From: Bacteroidaceae bacterium | GTDB taxonomy: Bacteria; Bacteroidota; Bacteroidia; Bacteroidales; Bacteroidaceae | NCBI GenBank assembly: GCA_017619585.1 | Contig: JAFZSA010000017.1 | Span: forward strand, 1-26,873 | DNA length: 26,873 bases | Reading direction: 5' to 3' | Shown here: positions 1 to 9,004 of the stretch, piece by piece | Layout of the letters: each line of letters opens with the position of its first letter | Numbering within the stretch: the stretch's first letter is position 1 | Program-made: the position numbers and the translations under genes | Notes under the pieces: generated by a model | Database searches by the model: none | Told to the model about the DNA's origin: nothing | The model's input: the letters and a program-made list of their open reading frames with translations, nothing else

Positions 1-105
1 GACATCTCACAACTCTACGGCATACGCCTGAAGAGCCTTTACAAAATGAACGGATTCGACCCCTCACACGAAATCAAGCCGGGCGACATCCTGAGAATCA
101 GATAA
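1..105 (+). CDS. C-terminal end of a LysM-domain protein (partial)
   Basis: The window opens inside this gene. Thirty-four codons are read in frame 1 before a TAA at 103-105. The peptide has the pattern of the second half of a LysM repeat: a short helix (QLYGIRLKSLYKMN) followed by the closing strand KPGDILRIR. LysM domains bind peptidoglycan glycan chains. In Bacteroidales this type of C-terminus is common on secreted glucosaminidase or amidase cell-wall hydrolases, but the catalytic part lies outside the window, so that assignment is an inference. Confidence 0.7.
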   Translation, partial: DISQLYGIRLKSLYKMNGFDPSHEIKPGDILRIR

Positions 106-120
106 GAACGTAAACGAAAA

Positions 121-1773
<1,653 letters not shown>

Positions 1774-1790
1774 ACTGACAGAATGACACT

Positions 1791-1806
1791 TGGCACACTT
1801 TTTGTA
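1791..1806 (+). promoter_or_regulatory. Sigma-54-like -24/-12 promoter before grpE
   Basis: TGGCAC at 1791-1796 is followed, after exactly 5 nt, by TTGTA at 1802-1806. The RpoN consensus is TGGCAC-N5-TTGCW, so only the -12 C differs. It lies 33 nt upstream of the grpE ATG, which would give a leader of about 20 nt. An inverted repeat TTGTC-AG-GACAA (1813-1824) follows at the expected transcription start. No TAnnTTTG box is seen in this gap. Use by RpoN is an inference. Confidence 0.4.
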
Positions 1807-1838
1807 TTAAGATTGTCAGGACAAACAGTTAAAAAGAT

Positions 1839-2417
1839 ATGAGCGAAGAATTGAAAAACGAAGAACAGAAAGAACAGCAGGAGACTCAGGAGACCCTGAA
1901 TGCTCAGGCTGAAACAGATACAGAAAAAGAGGCTGGTCAGGATACAGAAAAGGAACTTACCGTAGAGGAGAAGCTGGAGGCTGCAAACAAGGAAATAGAG
2001 GAACTGAACGACAAGTTGCTCCGCAAGATTGCAGAATTCGACAACTACCGCAAGCGCACCCTCAAGGAGAAGACTGAACTGATCCTGAACGGCGGAGAGA
2101 AGACTATCGTCTCTATCCTACCCGTGATAGATGATATGGAACGCGCACTCAAGAACATGAAGAACGCAGACGATGTGGCTGCCGTTCTGGAGGGCGTGGA
2201 GCTTATCTACAAGAAGTTCATGGACATCCTGAGCAAGCAGGGCGTAAGCGTCATCGAGACAAAGGATGCCGACTTCAACGTTGACATCCACGAGGCTATT
2301 GCCCAACTGCCCGCTCCAACAGAAGAGCTGAAGGGCAAGGTGATGGATTGCACCCTAACTGGCTATAAGCTGAACGACAAGGTAATCCGCCACGCTCAAG
2401 TGGTAGTGGGACTGTAA
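1839..2417 (+). CDS. grpE: GrpE nucleotide exchange factor
   Basis: GrpE releases ADP from the DnaK chaperone in the cytoplasm. The 192-residue product has the family layout. There is an acidic, Glu/Gln-rich disordered N-terminus (1-45). A long coiled coil follows, with LRKIAEFDNYRKRT at about 60-75. The C-terminal beta domain holds DFNVDIHEAI and the closing YKLNDKVIRHAQVVVG. The length is normal. It is followed on the same strand by dnaJ after a 148-nt repeat-filled spacer, the usual Bacteroidales grpE-dnaJ pair; dnaK is not in the window. The only promoter-like signal upstream is the sigma-54-like site at 1791-1806. No CIRCE element is seen. Confidence 0.97.
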   Translation: MSEELKNEEQKEQQETQETLNAQAETDTEKEAGQDTEKELTVEEKLEAANKEIEELNDKLLRKIAEFDNYRKRTLKEKTELILNGGEKTIVSILPVIDDMERALKNMKNADDVAAVLEGVELIYKKFMDILSKQGVSVIETKDADFNVDIHEAIAQLPAPTEELKGKVMDCTLTGYKLNDKVIRHAQVVVGL

Positions 2418-2419
2418 AG

Positions 2420-2560
2420 CCCCCTCCCTGCTCCCCCTTTGGGGGAGGGTTAGTGGTTATTGGTTATAGTTTATAGGTTATAGGTTATTGATTAGAGATT
2501 AGAGATTAGGGATTAAAATATAAAATAATGTTCTCCCCCTAAAGGGGGAGTTAGAGAGGG
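2420..2560. repeat. Composite repeat element: inverted GC hairpins flanking a heptad array
   Basis: The element fills the grpE-dnaJ gap. A GC-rich arm (2420-2447) ends in a hairpin with stem CTCCCCC, loop TTT and GGGGGAG (2431-2447). A second hairpin, CTCCCCCT-AA-AGGGGGAG (2533-2550), followed by TTAGAGAGGG, is an imperfect inverted copy of the first arm. Between them lies the heptad array at 2449-2518. The layout recalls a non-coding element with terminal inverted repeats. The hairpins might also attenuate transcription or affect mRNA stability between grpE and dnaJ. No transposase or target duplication is evident. Confidence 0.6.
2449..2518. repeat. Heptad-period repeat, copy B (10 units)
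   Basis: Ten consecutive 7-base units run without a break in phase: GTTAGTG, GTTATTG, GTTATAG, TTTATAG, GTTATAG, GTTATTG, ATTAGAG, ATTAGAG, ATTAGGG, ATTAAAA. The consensus is roughly RTTAKNG. Unit sequence drifts along the array while the period stays at seven. It is non-coding. Confidence 0.85.
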
Positions 2561-2565
2561 TCCTT

Positions 2566-3738
2566 ATGGCAGAGAAAAGAGATTATTACGAGGTCTTAGG
2601 CGTATCCAAAAACGCCTCTGATGCAGAAATAAAATCCGCATACAAGAAAATGGCCATCAAATATCACCCCGACCGTAATCCGGGTGATAAGGAGGCTGAA
2701 GAAAAGTTCAAGGAAGCGGCTGAAGCATACGACGTGCTGCGCGACCCGCAGAAACGCCAAAGGTACGACCAGTTCGGATTTGCCGGAATGAACGGACAAG
2801 GCGGTTTCGGAGGTGGAGCCAGCATGAACATGGATGATATCTTCTCTATGTTTGGAGATATCTTCGGTGGAAGAGGCGGTTTCGGAGGCTTTGAAGGCTT
2901 TAGCGGATTCGGTGGCTTCGGTGGAGGCAACGCCGGACGCCAGAAACACAAGGGTGCCGACCTGCGCCTGAAGGTACGTCTGACGCTGGAGGAAGTTGCC
3001 ACGGGCGTCACCAAGAAGTTCAAGGTACGCAAGAACGTTACCTGTACGGCTTGTAACGGTACGGGAAGTGCCGACGGCAAGAAGGAGACCTGTTCACAAT
3101 GTAAGGGCAGCGGTGTGGTTTACAAGACCATCAACTCTATGTTCGGACGCATGCAGACTCAGACGGTATGTCCCTCTTGTAACGGTACCGGCAGCACCAT
3201 CAAGAACAAATGCCCCAAGTGTAACGGCGAAGGCGTAGTAAATGGCGAGGAGATTATAGAGGTTGCCATCCCAGCCGGCGTTGACGACGGTATGGTGGTA
3301 ACAGCCAGCGGCAAGGGACATGCAGGAAAGCAAAACGGCGTGCCAGGAGACATCCAGGTATTCATAGAGGTAGAACCACATAAGGAGCTGATTCGCAACG
3401 GACAGAACCTGGAATACAACCTGCTACTGGACGTTCCAACAGCTGTTCTGGGCGGTTCTGCAGAAGTGCCTACCATTGACGGCAAGGTGAAGATAAAGAT
3501 TGAACCAGGAACACAGCCCGGCAAGATTATGCGTCTGCGTGGTAAGGGTCTGCCTGCAGTATCAGGCTATGGCTACGGCTACGGAGACCTGATTGTGAAC
3601 ATAGGCGTTTACGTTCCACGCAACCTGAGCAAGGAAGAGAAGGAGATGTTCGAGAAGATGCGCGAGAGCGAGAACATGCGCCCCAAAGCCGAGGAGAAGG
3701 ATAATTTCTTCAAGAGATTTAAAAAGATGTTTGAATGA
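2566..3738 (+). CDS. dnaJ: Chaperone DnaJ
   Basis: DnaJ (Hsp40) delivers unfolded clients to DnaK and stimulates its ATPase. All type I parts are visible in 390 residues. The J domain has the HPD motif at 34-36 (YHPDRNPGD). A Gly/Phe-rich linker spans about 75-130. The zinc-binding region from about residue 160 has four CxxCxGxG repeats ([32 protein letters not shown]). Two C-terminal beta domains end at a Lys-rich tail. The ATG follows the second GC hairpin of the repeat element by 15 nt. Its TGA overlaps the folC ATG (ATGA at 3735-3738), indicating translational coupling. Confidence 0.98.
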   Translation: MAEKRDYYEVLGVSKNASDAEIKSAYKKMAIKYHPDRNPGDKEAEEKFKEAAEAYDVLRDPQKRQRYDQFGFAGMNGQGGFGGGASMNMDDIFSMFGDIFGGRGGFGGFEGFSGFGGFGGGNAGRQKHKGADLRLKVRLTLEEVATGVTKKFKVRKNVTCTACNGTGSADGKKETCSQCKGSGVVYKTINSMFGRMQTQTVCPSCNGTGSTIKNKCPKCNGEGVVNGEEIIEVAIPAGVDDGMVVTASGKGHAGKQNGVPGDIQVFIEVEPHKELIRNGQNLEYNLLLDVPTAVLGGSAEVPTIDGKVKIKIEPGTQPGKIMRLRGKGLPAVSGYGYGYGDLIVNIGVYVPRNLSKEEKEMFEKMRESENMRPKAEEKDNFFKRFKKMFE

Positions 3739-5024
3739 CATATCAGGAAGCAACAACATACCTGTTTACCGCCGCCCCGTTATTTCAGAATATCGGGGCG
3801 GGTGCATATAAGGAAGGATTAAGTAACACTCATCTGCTGGACGAACACTTCCACCACCCCCATCAGAACTACAAGACAATACATGTAGGAGGTACCAACG
3901 GCAAGGGAAGCACCAGCCATACGCTGGCAGCCATCCTGCAGTCGCAAGGCTACCGTGTAGGTCTCTATACCAGCCCCCATCTGGTGGATTTCCGCGAGAG
4001 GATTCGTGTGAACGGAGAGATGATTCCAGAGCAGAGGGTCATAGAGTTTGTAGAGAAGGAACGTTCGTTCTTTGAACCCCTCCACCCGTCTTTCTTTGAA
4101 CTGGCAACAGCCCTTGCCTTCCAGTATTTTGCTGAGGAGAAAGTGGATGTGGCAGTAATAGAAGTGGGATTGGGCGGACGTCTGGACTGCACCAACATCA
4201 TACGTCCCGACCTCTCCATCATCACCAACATCAGTTTTGACCACATCCAGTTCCTAGGCAACACCTTACCCAAGATAGCCTCGGAGAAGGCAGGCATCAT
4301 AAAACAAGGCATTCCTGCCATCATAGGTGAAGCAGGCGAGCAGGATGTGAGAGAGGTATTCGAGAAGGAAGCCGAGAAAGTGGGCACCAGCCTGGTATTT
4401 GCCGAGAAGGAAAAGGAGCTGATCAGCTACAGCTACTCCCCTGTCCAAGGATACACCTATCAGACAAAGACCTATGGCGAGCTGCAAGGCCAGCTGAGCG
4501 GCTTCTGTCAGGAGAAGAACACGCGTACCATTCTGGCAGCCATTAACGAGTTGAACAAAATAGGCTATGGCATCAGCACGGCATCCGTCAGGAACGGCAT
4601 GGAGCACGTCTGCCAACTGACAGGTCTGATGGGAAGATGGCAAACCATCAGTACGGACCCGCTGACCATCTGCGATACGGGCCATAATGTGGGCGGCATG
4701 CAATACATCACCCGCCAACTGGCAGAGACACCTCATGAGCACCTACATATTATAATAGGTATGGTGAACGACAAGGACGTCAATACCGTCCTGTCCATGC
4801 TGCCCAAGGATGCCATCTATTATTTTACGCAAGCCTCAGTAAAAAGGGCCATGCCAGTAGAGGAATTCGCACAAATTGCAGCAAAACATAATCTGCAAGG
4901 GAACAGTTACGCAAATGTTGGAATGGCATATCGCGCAGCCAAGCAAAATGCAGGGAAAAACGACCTGATTTTCGTTGGCGGCAGTACATTTATAGTGGCT
5001 GATATGCTAAATAACATACTTTGA
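3735..5024 (+). CDS. folC: Folylpolyglutamate synthase / dihydrofolate synthase
   Basis: This cytoplasmic Mur-ligase-type enzyme adds glutamate to dihydropteroate and to folates, trapping the cofactor in the cell. The ATP-binding P-loop GGTNGKGST is at residues 52-60. It is followed by the family motif [17 protein letters not shown], then [25 protein letters not shown] and the C-terminal [10 protein letters not shown]. The length of 429 residues is normal. The start overlaps the dnaJ stop by 4 nt, so it is the last gene of the grpE-dnaJ-folC run; a promoter for galM follows downstream. Confidence 0.95.
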   Translation: MTYQEATTYLFTAAPLFQNIGAGAYKEGLSNTHLLDEHFHHPHQNYKTIHVGGTNGKGSTSHTLAAILQSQGYRVGLYTSPHLVDFRERIRVNGEMIPEQRVIEFVEKERSFFEPLHPSFFELATALAFQYFAEEKVDVAVIEVGLGGRLDCTNIIRPDLSIITNISFDHIQFLGNTLPKIASEKAGIIKQGIPAIIGEAGEQDVREVFEKEAEKVGTSLVFAEKEKELISYSYSPVQGYTYQTKTYGELQGQLSGFCQEKNTRTILAAINELNKIGYGISTASVRNGMEHVCQLTGLMGRWQTISTDPLTICDTGHNVGGMQYITRQLAETPHEHLHIIIGMVNDKDVNTVLSMLPKDAIYYFTQASVKRAMPVEEFAQIAAKHNLQGNSYANVGMAYRAAKQNAGKNDLIFVGGSTFIVADMLNNIL

Positions 5025-5067
5025 TGCATTTTTCATCGTTAATCTGACTTAAATTTCGTTCATTGAT

Positions 5068-5098
5068 TTTGTTTTTTGATAAAAACTTTGTAAGTTTG
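5068..5098 (+). promoter_or_regulatory. Bacteroidetes-type promoter of the galactose operon
   Basis: TTTG at 5068-5071 (-33) is separated by exactly 19 nt from TAAGTTTG at 5091-5098 (-7), matching the Bacteroidetes primary sigma consensus TTTG-N19-TAnnTTTG. The galM ATG at 5133 then has a leader of roughly 28 nt. No repressor operator is recognised. Confidence 0.75.
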
Positions 5099-5132
5099 CA
5101 TATACATTTATCAAAAATAATCTTCAAGACCA

Positions 5133-6212
5133 ATGGACAAAGAATTAATTTCCGGACTCAAAAGAGAAGACTTTCAGGCTGTTGTTCAGGGTAAGCAGAC
5201 AGACTTGTACACCTTGACCAACAGCAACGGAATGGAAGTAAGCATAACCAATTATGGCGGTGCTCTTGTGGCCATCATGGTTCCTGACAAGGAAGGCAAG
5301 ATGGCCAATATTATACAAGGTCATGACAGCATAAAAGGCGTAATGGAAAGCCCAGAGCCTTTCCTGAGTACACTCATTGGCCGCTACGGCAACCGTATCT
5401 GCAAAGGTAAGTTCATTATGAACGGCAAGGAATACAACCTGGCTGTTAATAATGGCCCCAACCATCTGCACGGAGGCCCTACCGGTTTTCATGCCCGTGT
5501 ATGGGATGCAGAGCAGATCAACGATAGCGAGTTGGTACTACGCTATGTCTCTGCCTACTACGAGGAGGGTTTCCCCGGCGAGCTGAAGATGGCTGTCAAG
5601 TATAGCCTCAGCGAGGACAATGAGCTTATCATTGACTATCGCGGCAACACCAACAAGAAGACCGTAGTGAATATGACAAGCCACGGCTTCTTCTCTCTGG
5701 CAGGTATTGCCAACCCCACCCCAGAAGCATTAAACAACGTATTGCAGATTAATGCTGATTTCTATCTCCCTATTGACGAGACAAGTATTCCTACAGGCGA
5801 GATCCTGAAGGTTGCAGGCACACCCTTTGATTTCCGCGAGCCACACACCGTAGGCGAACGTATAGCTGCCAATGATGAGCAGATAAAGAACGGCACAGGC
5901 TATGACCACTGCTACGTTCTGAACAAGCGCGAGCCGGGTGAACTCTCTTACGCAGTGAAATGCGTAGAGCCTAACAGCGGACGCTGCCTGGAGATGTGGA
6001 CCACAGAACCCGGTGTTCAGTTCTATAGCAGCAACTGGCACAGCGGTCTGGTTGGTACACACGGTACCGTTTACGGCAAGTACAGCGCTCTCTGTTTCGA
6101 GGCACAGCACTTCCCCGACAGTCCTAACCACGCATACTTCCCCAGCTGTATCCTTAAACCCGGAGAAGTATACCAGCAGAAGACTGTCTATAAATTCAGC
6201 GTAGAGAAATAA
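5133..6212 (+). CDS. galM: Aldose 1-epimerase (galactose mutarotase)
   Basis: The enzyme interconverts the alpha and beta anomers of galactose or glucose, supplying alpha-galactose to galactokinase. The substrate-binding segment NHLHGGPTGFHARVW lies near residues 110-124. The catalytic His is in NMTSHGFFSL (His184) and the catalytic base Glu is in CFEAQHFPDSPNH (Glu323). The length of 359 residues is usual. It is first in the galM-transporter-galK operon, with 45 A-rich bases before the transporter. No signal peptide is seen, so it is read as cytoplasmic. Confidence 0.94.
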   Translation: MDKELISGLKREDFQAVVQGKQTDLYTLTNSNGMEVSITNYGGALVAIMVPDKEGKMANIIQGHDSIKGVMESPEPFLSTLIGRYGNRICKGKFIMNGKEYNLAVNNGPNHLHGGPTGFHARVWDAEQINDSELVLRYVSAYYEEGFPGELKMAVKYSLSEDNELIIDYRGNTNKKTVVNMTSHGFFSLAGIANPTPEALNNVLQINADFYLPIDETSIPTGEILKVAGTPFDFREPHTVGERIAANDEQIKNGTGYDHCYVLNKREPGELSYAVKCVEPNSGRCLEMWTTEPGVQFYSSNWHSGLVGTHGTVYGKYSALCFEAQHFPDSPNHAYFPSCILKPGEVYQQKTVYKFSVEK

Positions 6213-6257
6213 ACAAAAAATCAAATCATTAAAAATAATTTAAACTAAAACAAAAAA

Positions 6258-7514
6258 ATGGCACAAAAATCAAAACAGTGGGCTGCGATTATCATGATGA
6301 TCGCCCTCTTCGCTATGATTGCATTCGTTACAAACCTCTGCTCACCCATGGCAGTAATTGTACAGAATCAGTTCGGAGCATCTGAGCTTCAGTCACAGAT
6401 CGGTAATTACGCTAACTTCATCGCATATCTGGTAATGGGTATCCCCAGCGGTATGCTTATCGTTAAGTACGGCTACAAGAAGACTGCCATCATGGCCCTC
6501 ATCGTAGGTATCATCGGTATGGCTCTGGAGTTGCTCTCTGGTTCTATGGAGAGTATGTGGGTTTACCTTGCAGGTGCCTTCATCAGCGGTTTCTGTATGT
6601 GTATGCTTAACTGCGTTGTTAACCCTCTGCTGAACCTTCTTGGCGGTGGTGGTAACACCGGTAACCAGCTGATTCAGATTGGTGGTGCATTCAACTCTTG
6701 TGCAGCCGTAGCAGTTTACATCATCCTGGGTGCTCTGATTGGCGAGGTAACAAAGGATACAGCTATCACCGATGCTGCTCCCGCTATGTTCATCGCTCTG
6801 GCTATCTTCCTGCTGGCTCTGTTCGTAATGTTCCTCACCAAGATTGAGGAGCCCGCTCAGGAGCCCGTTAAGATGGAGCTTATCAAGGGTGCACTCAGCT
6901 TCCGCCACTTCGCACTGGGTGCTCTGGCTATCTTCCTGTACATGAGCGTTGAGGTAGGTACTCCTACTTATATGATCAAGTACTTGATTACTGACTGTGG
7001 TGTTGCTGCCGGTACAGCTTCTCTGATTGCTGCTGTTTACTGGTTCGCCATGTTCATCGGCCGTTCTGTAGGCGGTTCTATCGGTGGTAAGGTTAGTAGC
7101 CGTGCAATGGTTGCCACAACAGCAGCTGCTGCCGTAGCTCTGATTGCATTCGGTATGTTCGCTCCCGAGACAATGACAGCAAACGTTCCCGGTGTTGACT
7201 GGGCTAATCTGAACGTAATATGGACAGAGGTTCCTGTTGGCGTAGCTGCATTCATCTGTGTAGGTCTCTGCACATCTGTAATGTGGGGCGGTATCTTCAA
7301 CATGGCTGTAGAGGGCCTTGGCAAGTACACCGCTGCTGCTTCAGGTATCTTCATGACAATGGTATTCGGTTGCGCTGTAATGGTTGCAGTTCAGGCATGG
7401 GTTGTTGACCTTACCGGCAGCTATCTGACAAGTTACTTTGTACCCCTGGCATGTGCAGCTTATATCCTGTTCTATGCCCTGATTGGTTCAAAAGTCAGCA
7501 AGAGTGCTGAATAA
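6258..7514 (+). CDS. Glucose/galactose MFS transporter (FucP/GluP family)
   Basis: This is an inner-membrane symporter of the FHS family in the major facilitator superfamily, expected to import galactose and/or glucose with protons or sodium. The 418-residue product is hydrophobic throughout and fits 12 membrane helices. Family features include the first-helix segment FVTNLCSPM, the loop MLIVKYGYKKTAIM, the segment LNCVVNPLLNLLGGGGNTGNQ and RSVGGSIGGKVS after the central loop. Its place between galM and galK, 32 nt before galK, supports galactose as a substrate. Fucose or another sugar cannot be excluded. Confidence 0.88.
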   Translation: MAQKSKQWAAIIMMIALFAMIAFVTNLCSPMAVIVQNQFGASELQSQIGNYANFIAYLVMGIPSGMLIVKYGYKKTAIMALIVGIIGMALELLSGSMESMWVYLAGAFISGFCMCMLNCVVNPLLNLLGGGGNTGNQLIQIGGAFNSCAAVAVYIILGALIGEVTKDTAITDAAPAMFIALAIFLLALFVMFLTKIEEPAQEPVKMELIKGALSFRHFALGALAIFLYMSVEVGTPTYMIKYLITDCGVAAGTASLIAAVYWFAMFIGRSVGGSIGGKVSSRAMVATTAAAAVALIAFGMFAPETMTANVPGVDWANLNVIWTEVPVGVAAFICVGLCTSVMWGGIFNMAVEGLGKYTAAASGIFMTMVFGCAVMVAVQAWVVDLTGSYLTSYFVPLACAAYILFYALIGSKVSKSAE

Positions 7515-7546
7515 TAGATTTTTTAACCTAATTAAAGACAAACGAC

Positions 7547-8707
7547 ATGAGATTAACAATTGATGATGTAAGAAGCCGTTTCATCAAGCATTTCGATGGA
7601 ACAACAGGCTCAGTATATGCTTCTCCCGGACGTATTAACCTGATTGGTGAGCACACCGACTATAACAACGGTTTCGTATTCCCCGGTGCTGTTGAGCAGG
7701 GTATCATTGCAGAGATTAAGCCTAACGGCACCCGTAATGTACGTGCTTACTCTATCGACCTGAAGGACTATACTGAGTTCTCTCTCGACGATGAGAAGGG
7801 ACCTAAGGCTTCATGGGCTCGCTATATCTATGGTGTATGTCGAGAGATGATGGCTCTGGGCGTTCCCGTTGGCGGTTTCAATACTGCTTTCGCAGGTGAT
7901 GTTCCCCTGGGTGCAGGTATGTCTTCAAGCGCTGCTTTGGAGAGCACATACGCCTTCGCATTGAACGATATCTGGGGCGAGAACAAGATTGAGAAGATGG
8001 AACTTGCTAAGGTAGGCCAGCGTACAGAACATAAGTACGTAGGCGTTAACTGCGGTATCATGGACCAGGCAATCAGCGTTCTGGGTAAGAAGGGCTCATT
8101 GCTCCGCCTGGACTGCCGTAGCGGCGAATATGAATACTTCCCATGGAATCCCAAGGGTTACCAGCTCATCCTTGTCAACAGCTGCGTTAAGCACGAGTTG
8201 AAGGGTTCTCCCTACAACGAGCGTCGTATGCAATGCGAGCATGTAGCAGAGGTTATCAGCAAGACTCATCCCGAGGTGAAGAGCCTGCGTGATGCTAACT
8301 ACGACATGCTGGAGGAGGTTAAGAGCCAGATTACAGAAGACGAGTACAAGCGTGCACGCTACGTCATTGGCGAGGTTGTTCGCGTACTGACCGTCTGCGA
8401 TGCCCTGCAGAAGGACGACTACGAGACCGTTGGTAAGATGATGTACGAGACACACTACGGCCTGAGCAAGGAGTATGAGGTAAGCTGCGAAGAGCTTGAC
8501 TTCCTGAACGACGTTGCTAAGGAAGAGGGCGTTACCGGTTCACGTATCATGGGCGGCGGCTTCGGCGGCTGTACCATCAACCTCGTAGCTGATGAACTTG
8601 CTCCCAACTTCAAGAAGGCAGTTGTAGAGAAGTTCGAGAAGAAGTATGGCAAGAAGCCCATCGTCATCGATGTTGTCATTGGCGACGGCTCACGTAAGCT
8701 CTGCTAA
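7547..8707 (+). CDS. galK: Galactokinase
   Basis: GalK phosphorylates alpha-D-galactose with ATP to galactose-1-phosphate, the first committed Leloir step. This GHMP kinase shows the galactokinase signature GRINLIGEHTDYNNG (28-42), the ATP loop PLGAGMSSSAAL (about 120-131), the catalytic Asp in CGIMDQAIS (Asp173) and motif 3 GSRIMGGGFGGCT near the C-terminus. The length of 386 residues is normal. It is the last gene of the operon and is followed 25 nt later by a hairpin terminator. No galT or galE is present in the window. Confidence 0.96.
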   Translation: MRLTIDDVRSRFIKHFDGTTGSVYASPGRINLIGEHTDYNNGFVFPGAVEQGIIAEIKPNGTRNVRAYSIDLKDYTEFSLDDEKGPKASWARYIYGVCREMMALGVPVGGFNTAFAGDVPLGAGMSSSAALESTYAFALNDIWGENKIEKMELAKVGQRTEHKYVGVNCGIMDQAISVLGKKGSLLRLDCRSGEYEYFPWNPKGYQLILVNSCVKHELKGSPYNERRMQCEHVAEVISKTHPEVKSLRDANYDMLEEVKSQITEDEYKRARYVIGEVVRVLTVCDALQKDDYETVGKMMYETHYGLSKEYEVSCEELDFLNDVAKEEGVTGSRIMGGGFGGCTINLVADELAPNFKKAVVEKFEKKYGKKPIVIDVVIGDGSRKLC

Positions 8708-8732
8708 TCTCTCATAATAACAAAATAAAGAT

Positions 8733-8775
8733 TCCCCGCTGAGGACATTGCTCCACAGCGGGGATTTATATTTCA
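8733..8775 (+). terminator. Rho-independent terminator of the galactose operon
   Basis: The perfect 9-bp stem TCCCCGCTG (8733-8741) / CAGCGGGGA (8756-8764) has a 14-nt loop and is followed by the T-rich run TTTATATTT. It lies 25 nt after the galK stop. Confidence 0.8.
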
Positions 8776-8795
8776 GTTTAGAAACAGGAAACAAT

Positions 8796-8837
8796 ATTCA
8801 AAATCCAAAATTCATAATTACGCTAACCACTAACCGC
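8796..8837. repeat. Heptad-period repeat, copy C (6 units)
   Basis: Six in-phase 7-base units: ATTCAAA, ATCCAAA, ATTCATA, ATTACGC, TAACCAC, TAACCGC. They are followed by a C-rich stretch (CCCCTTGCCCCTAAAA, 8854-8869). The last four units nearly match copy D (25516-25557), and TAACCAC is the reverse complement of the GTTAGTG-type unit of copy B. With the terminator and the tkt promoter, this accounts for most of the 297-nt gap between galK and tkt; no gene is seen there. Confidence 0.75.
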
Positions 8838-8961
8838 AAAAAATCCCCTTGCCCCTAAAAAAATGGAATAACATCCAAGCTCTAACAAAGGGCTGAAATA
8901 ATATTTGAGAGTATTAACAAATAAAGCATTGAAGATAGTTGAAAATCTGCACAGAATTTCA

Positions 8962-8969
8962 TAATTTTG
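8962..8969 (+). promoter_or_regulatory. -7 box for the tkt-rpiB operon
   Basis: TAATTTTG fits TAnnTTTG. A partial -33 box, GTTG, ends 20 nt upstream (8938-8941). The tkt ATG at 9005 follows after 35 nt. Confidence 0.6.
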
Positions 8970-9004
8970 CAGTCAGAAAAAACAGATAAATAAAAGATAT
9001 CACA

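Noticed and set aside
2449..2518. CRISPR-like array
   Set aside because: Units are 7 nt without spacers and no cas gene is nearby.
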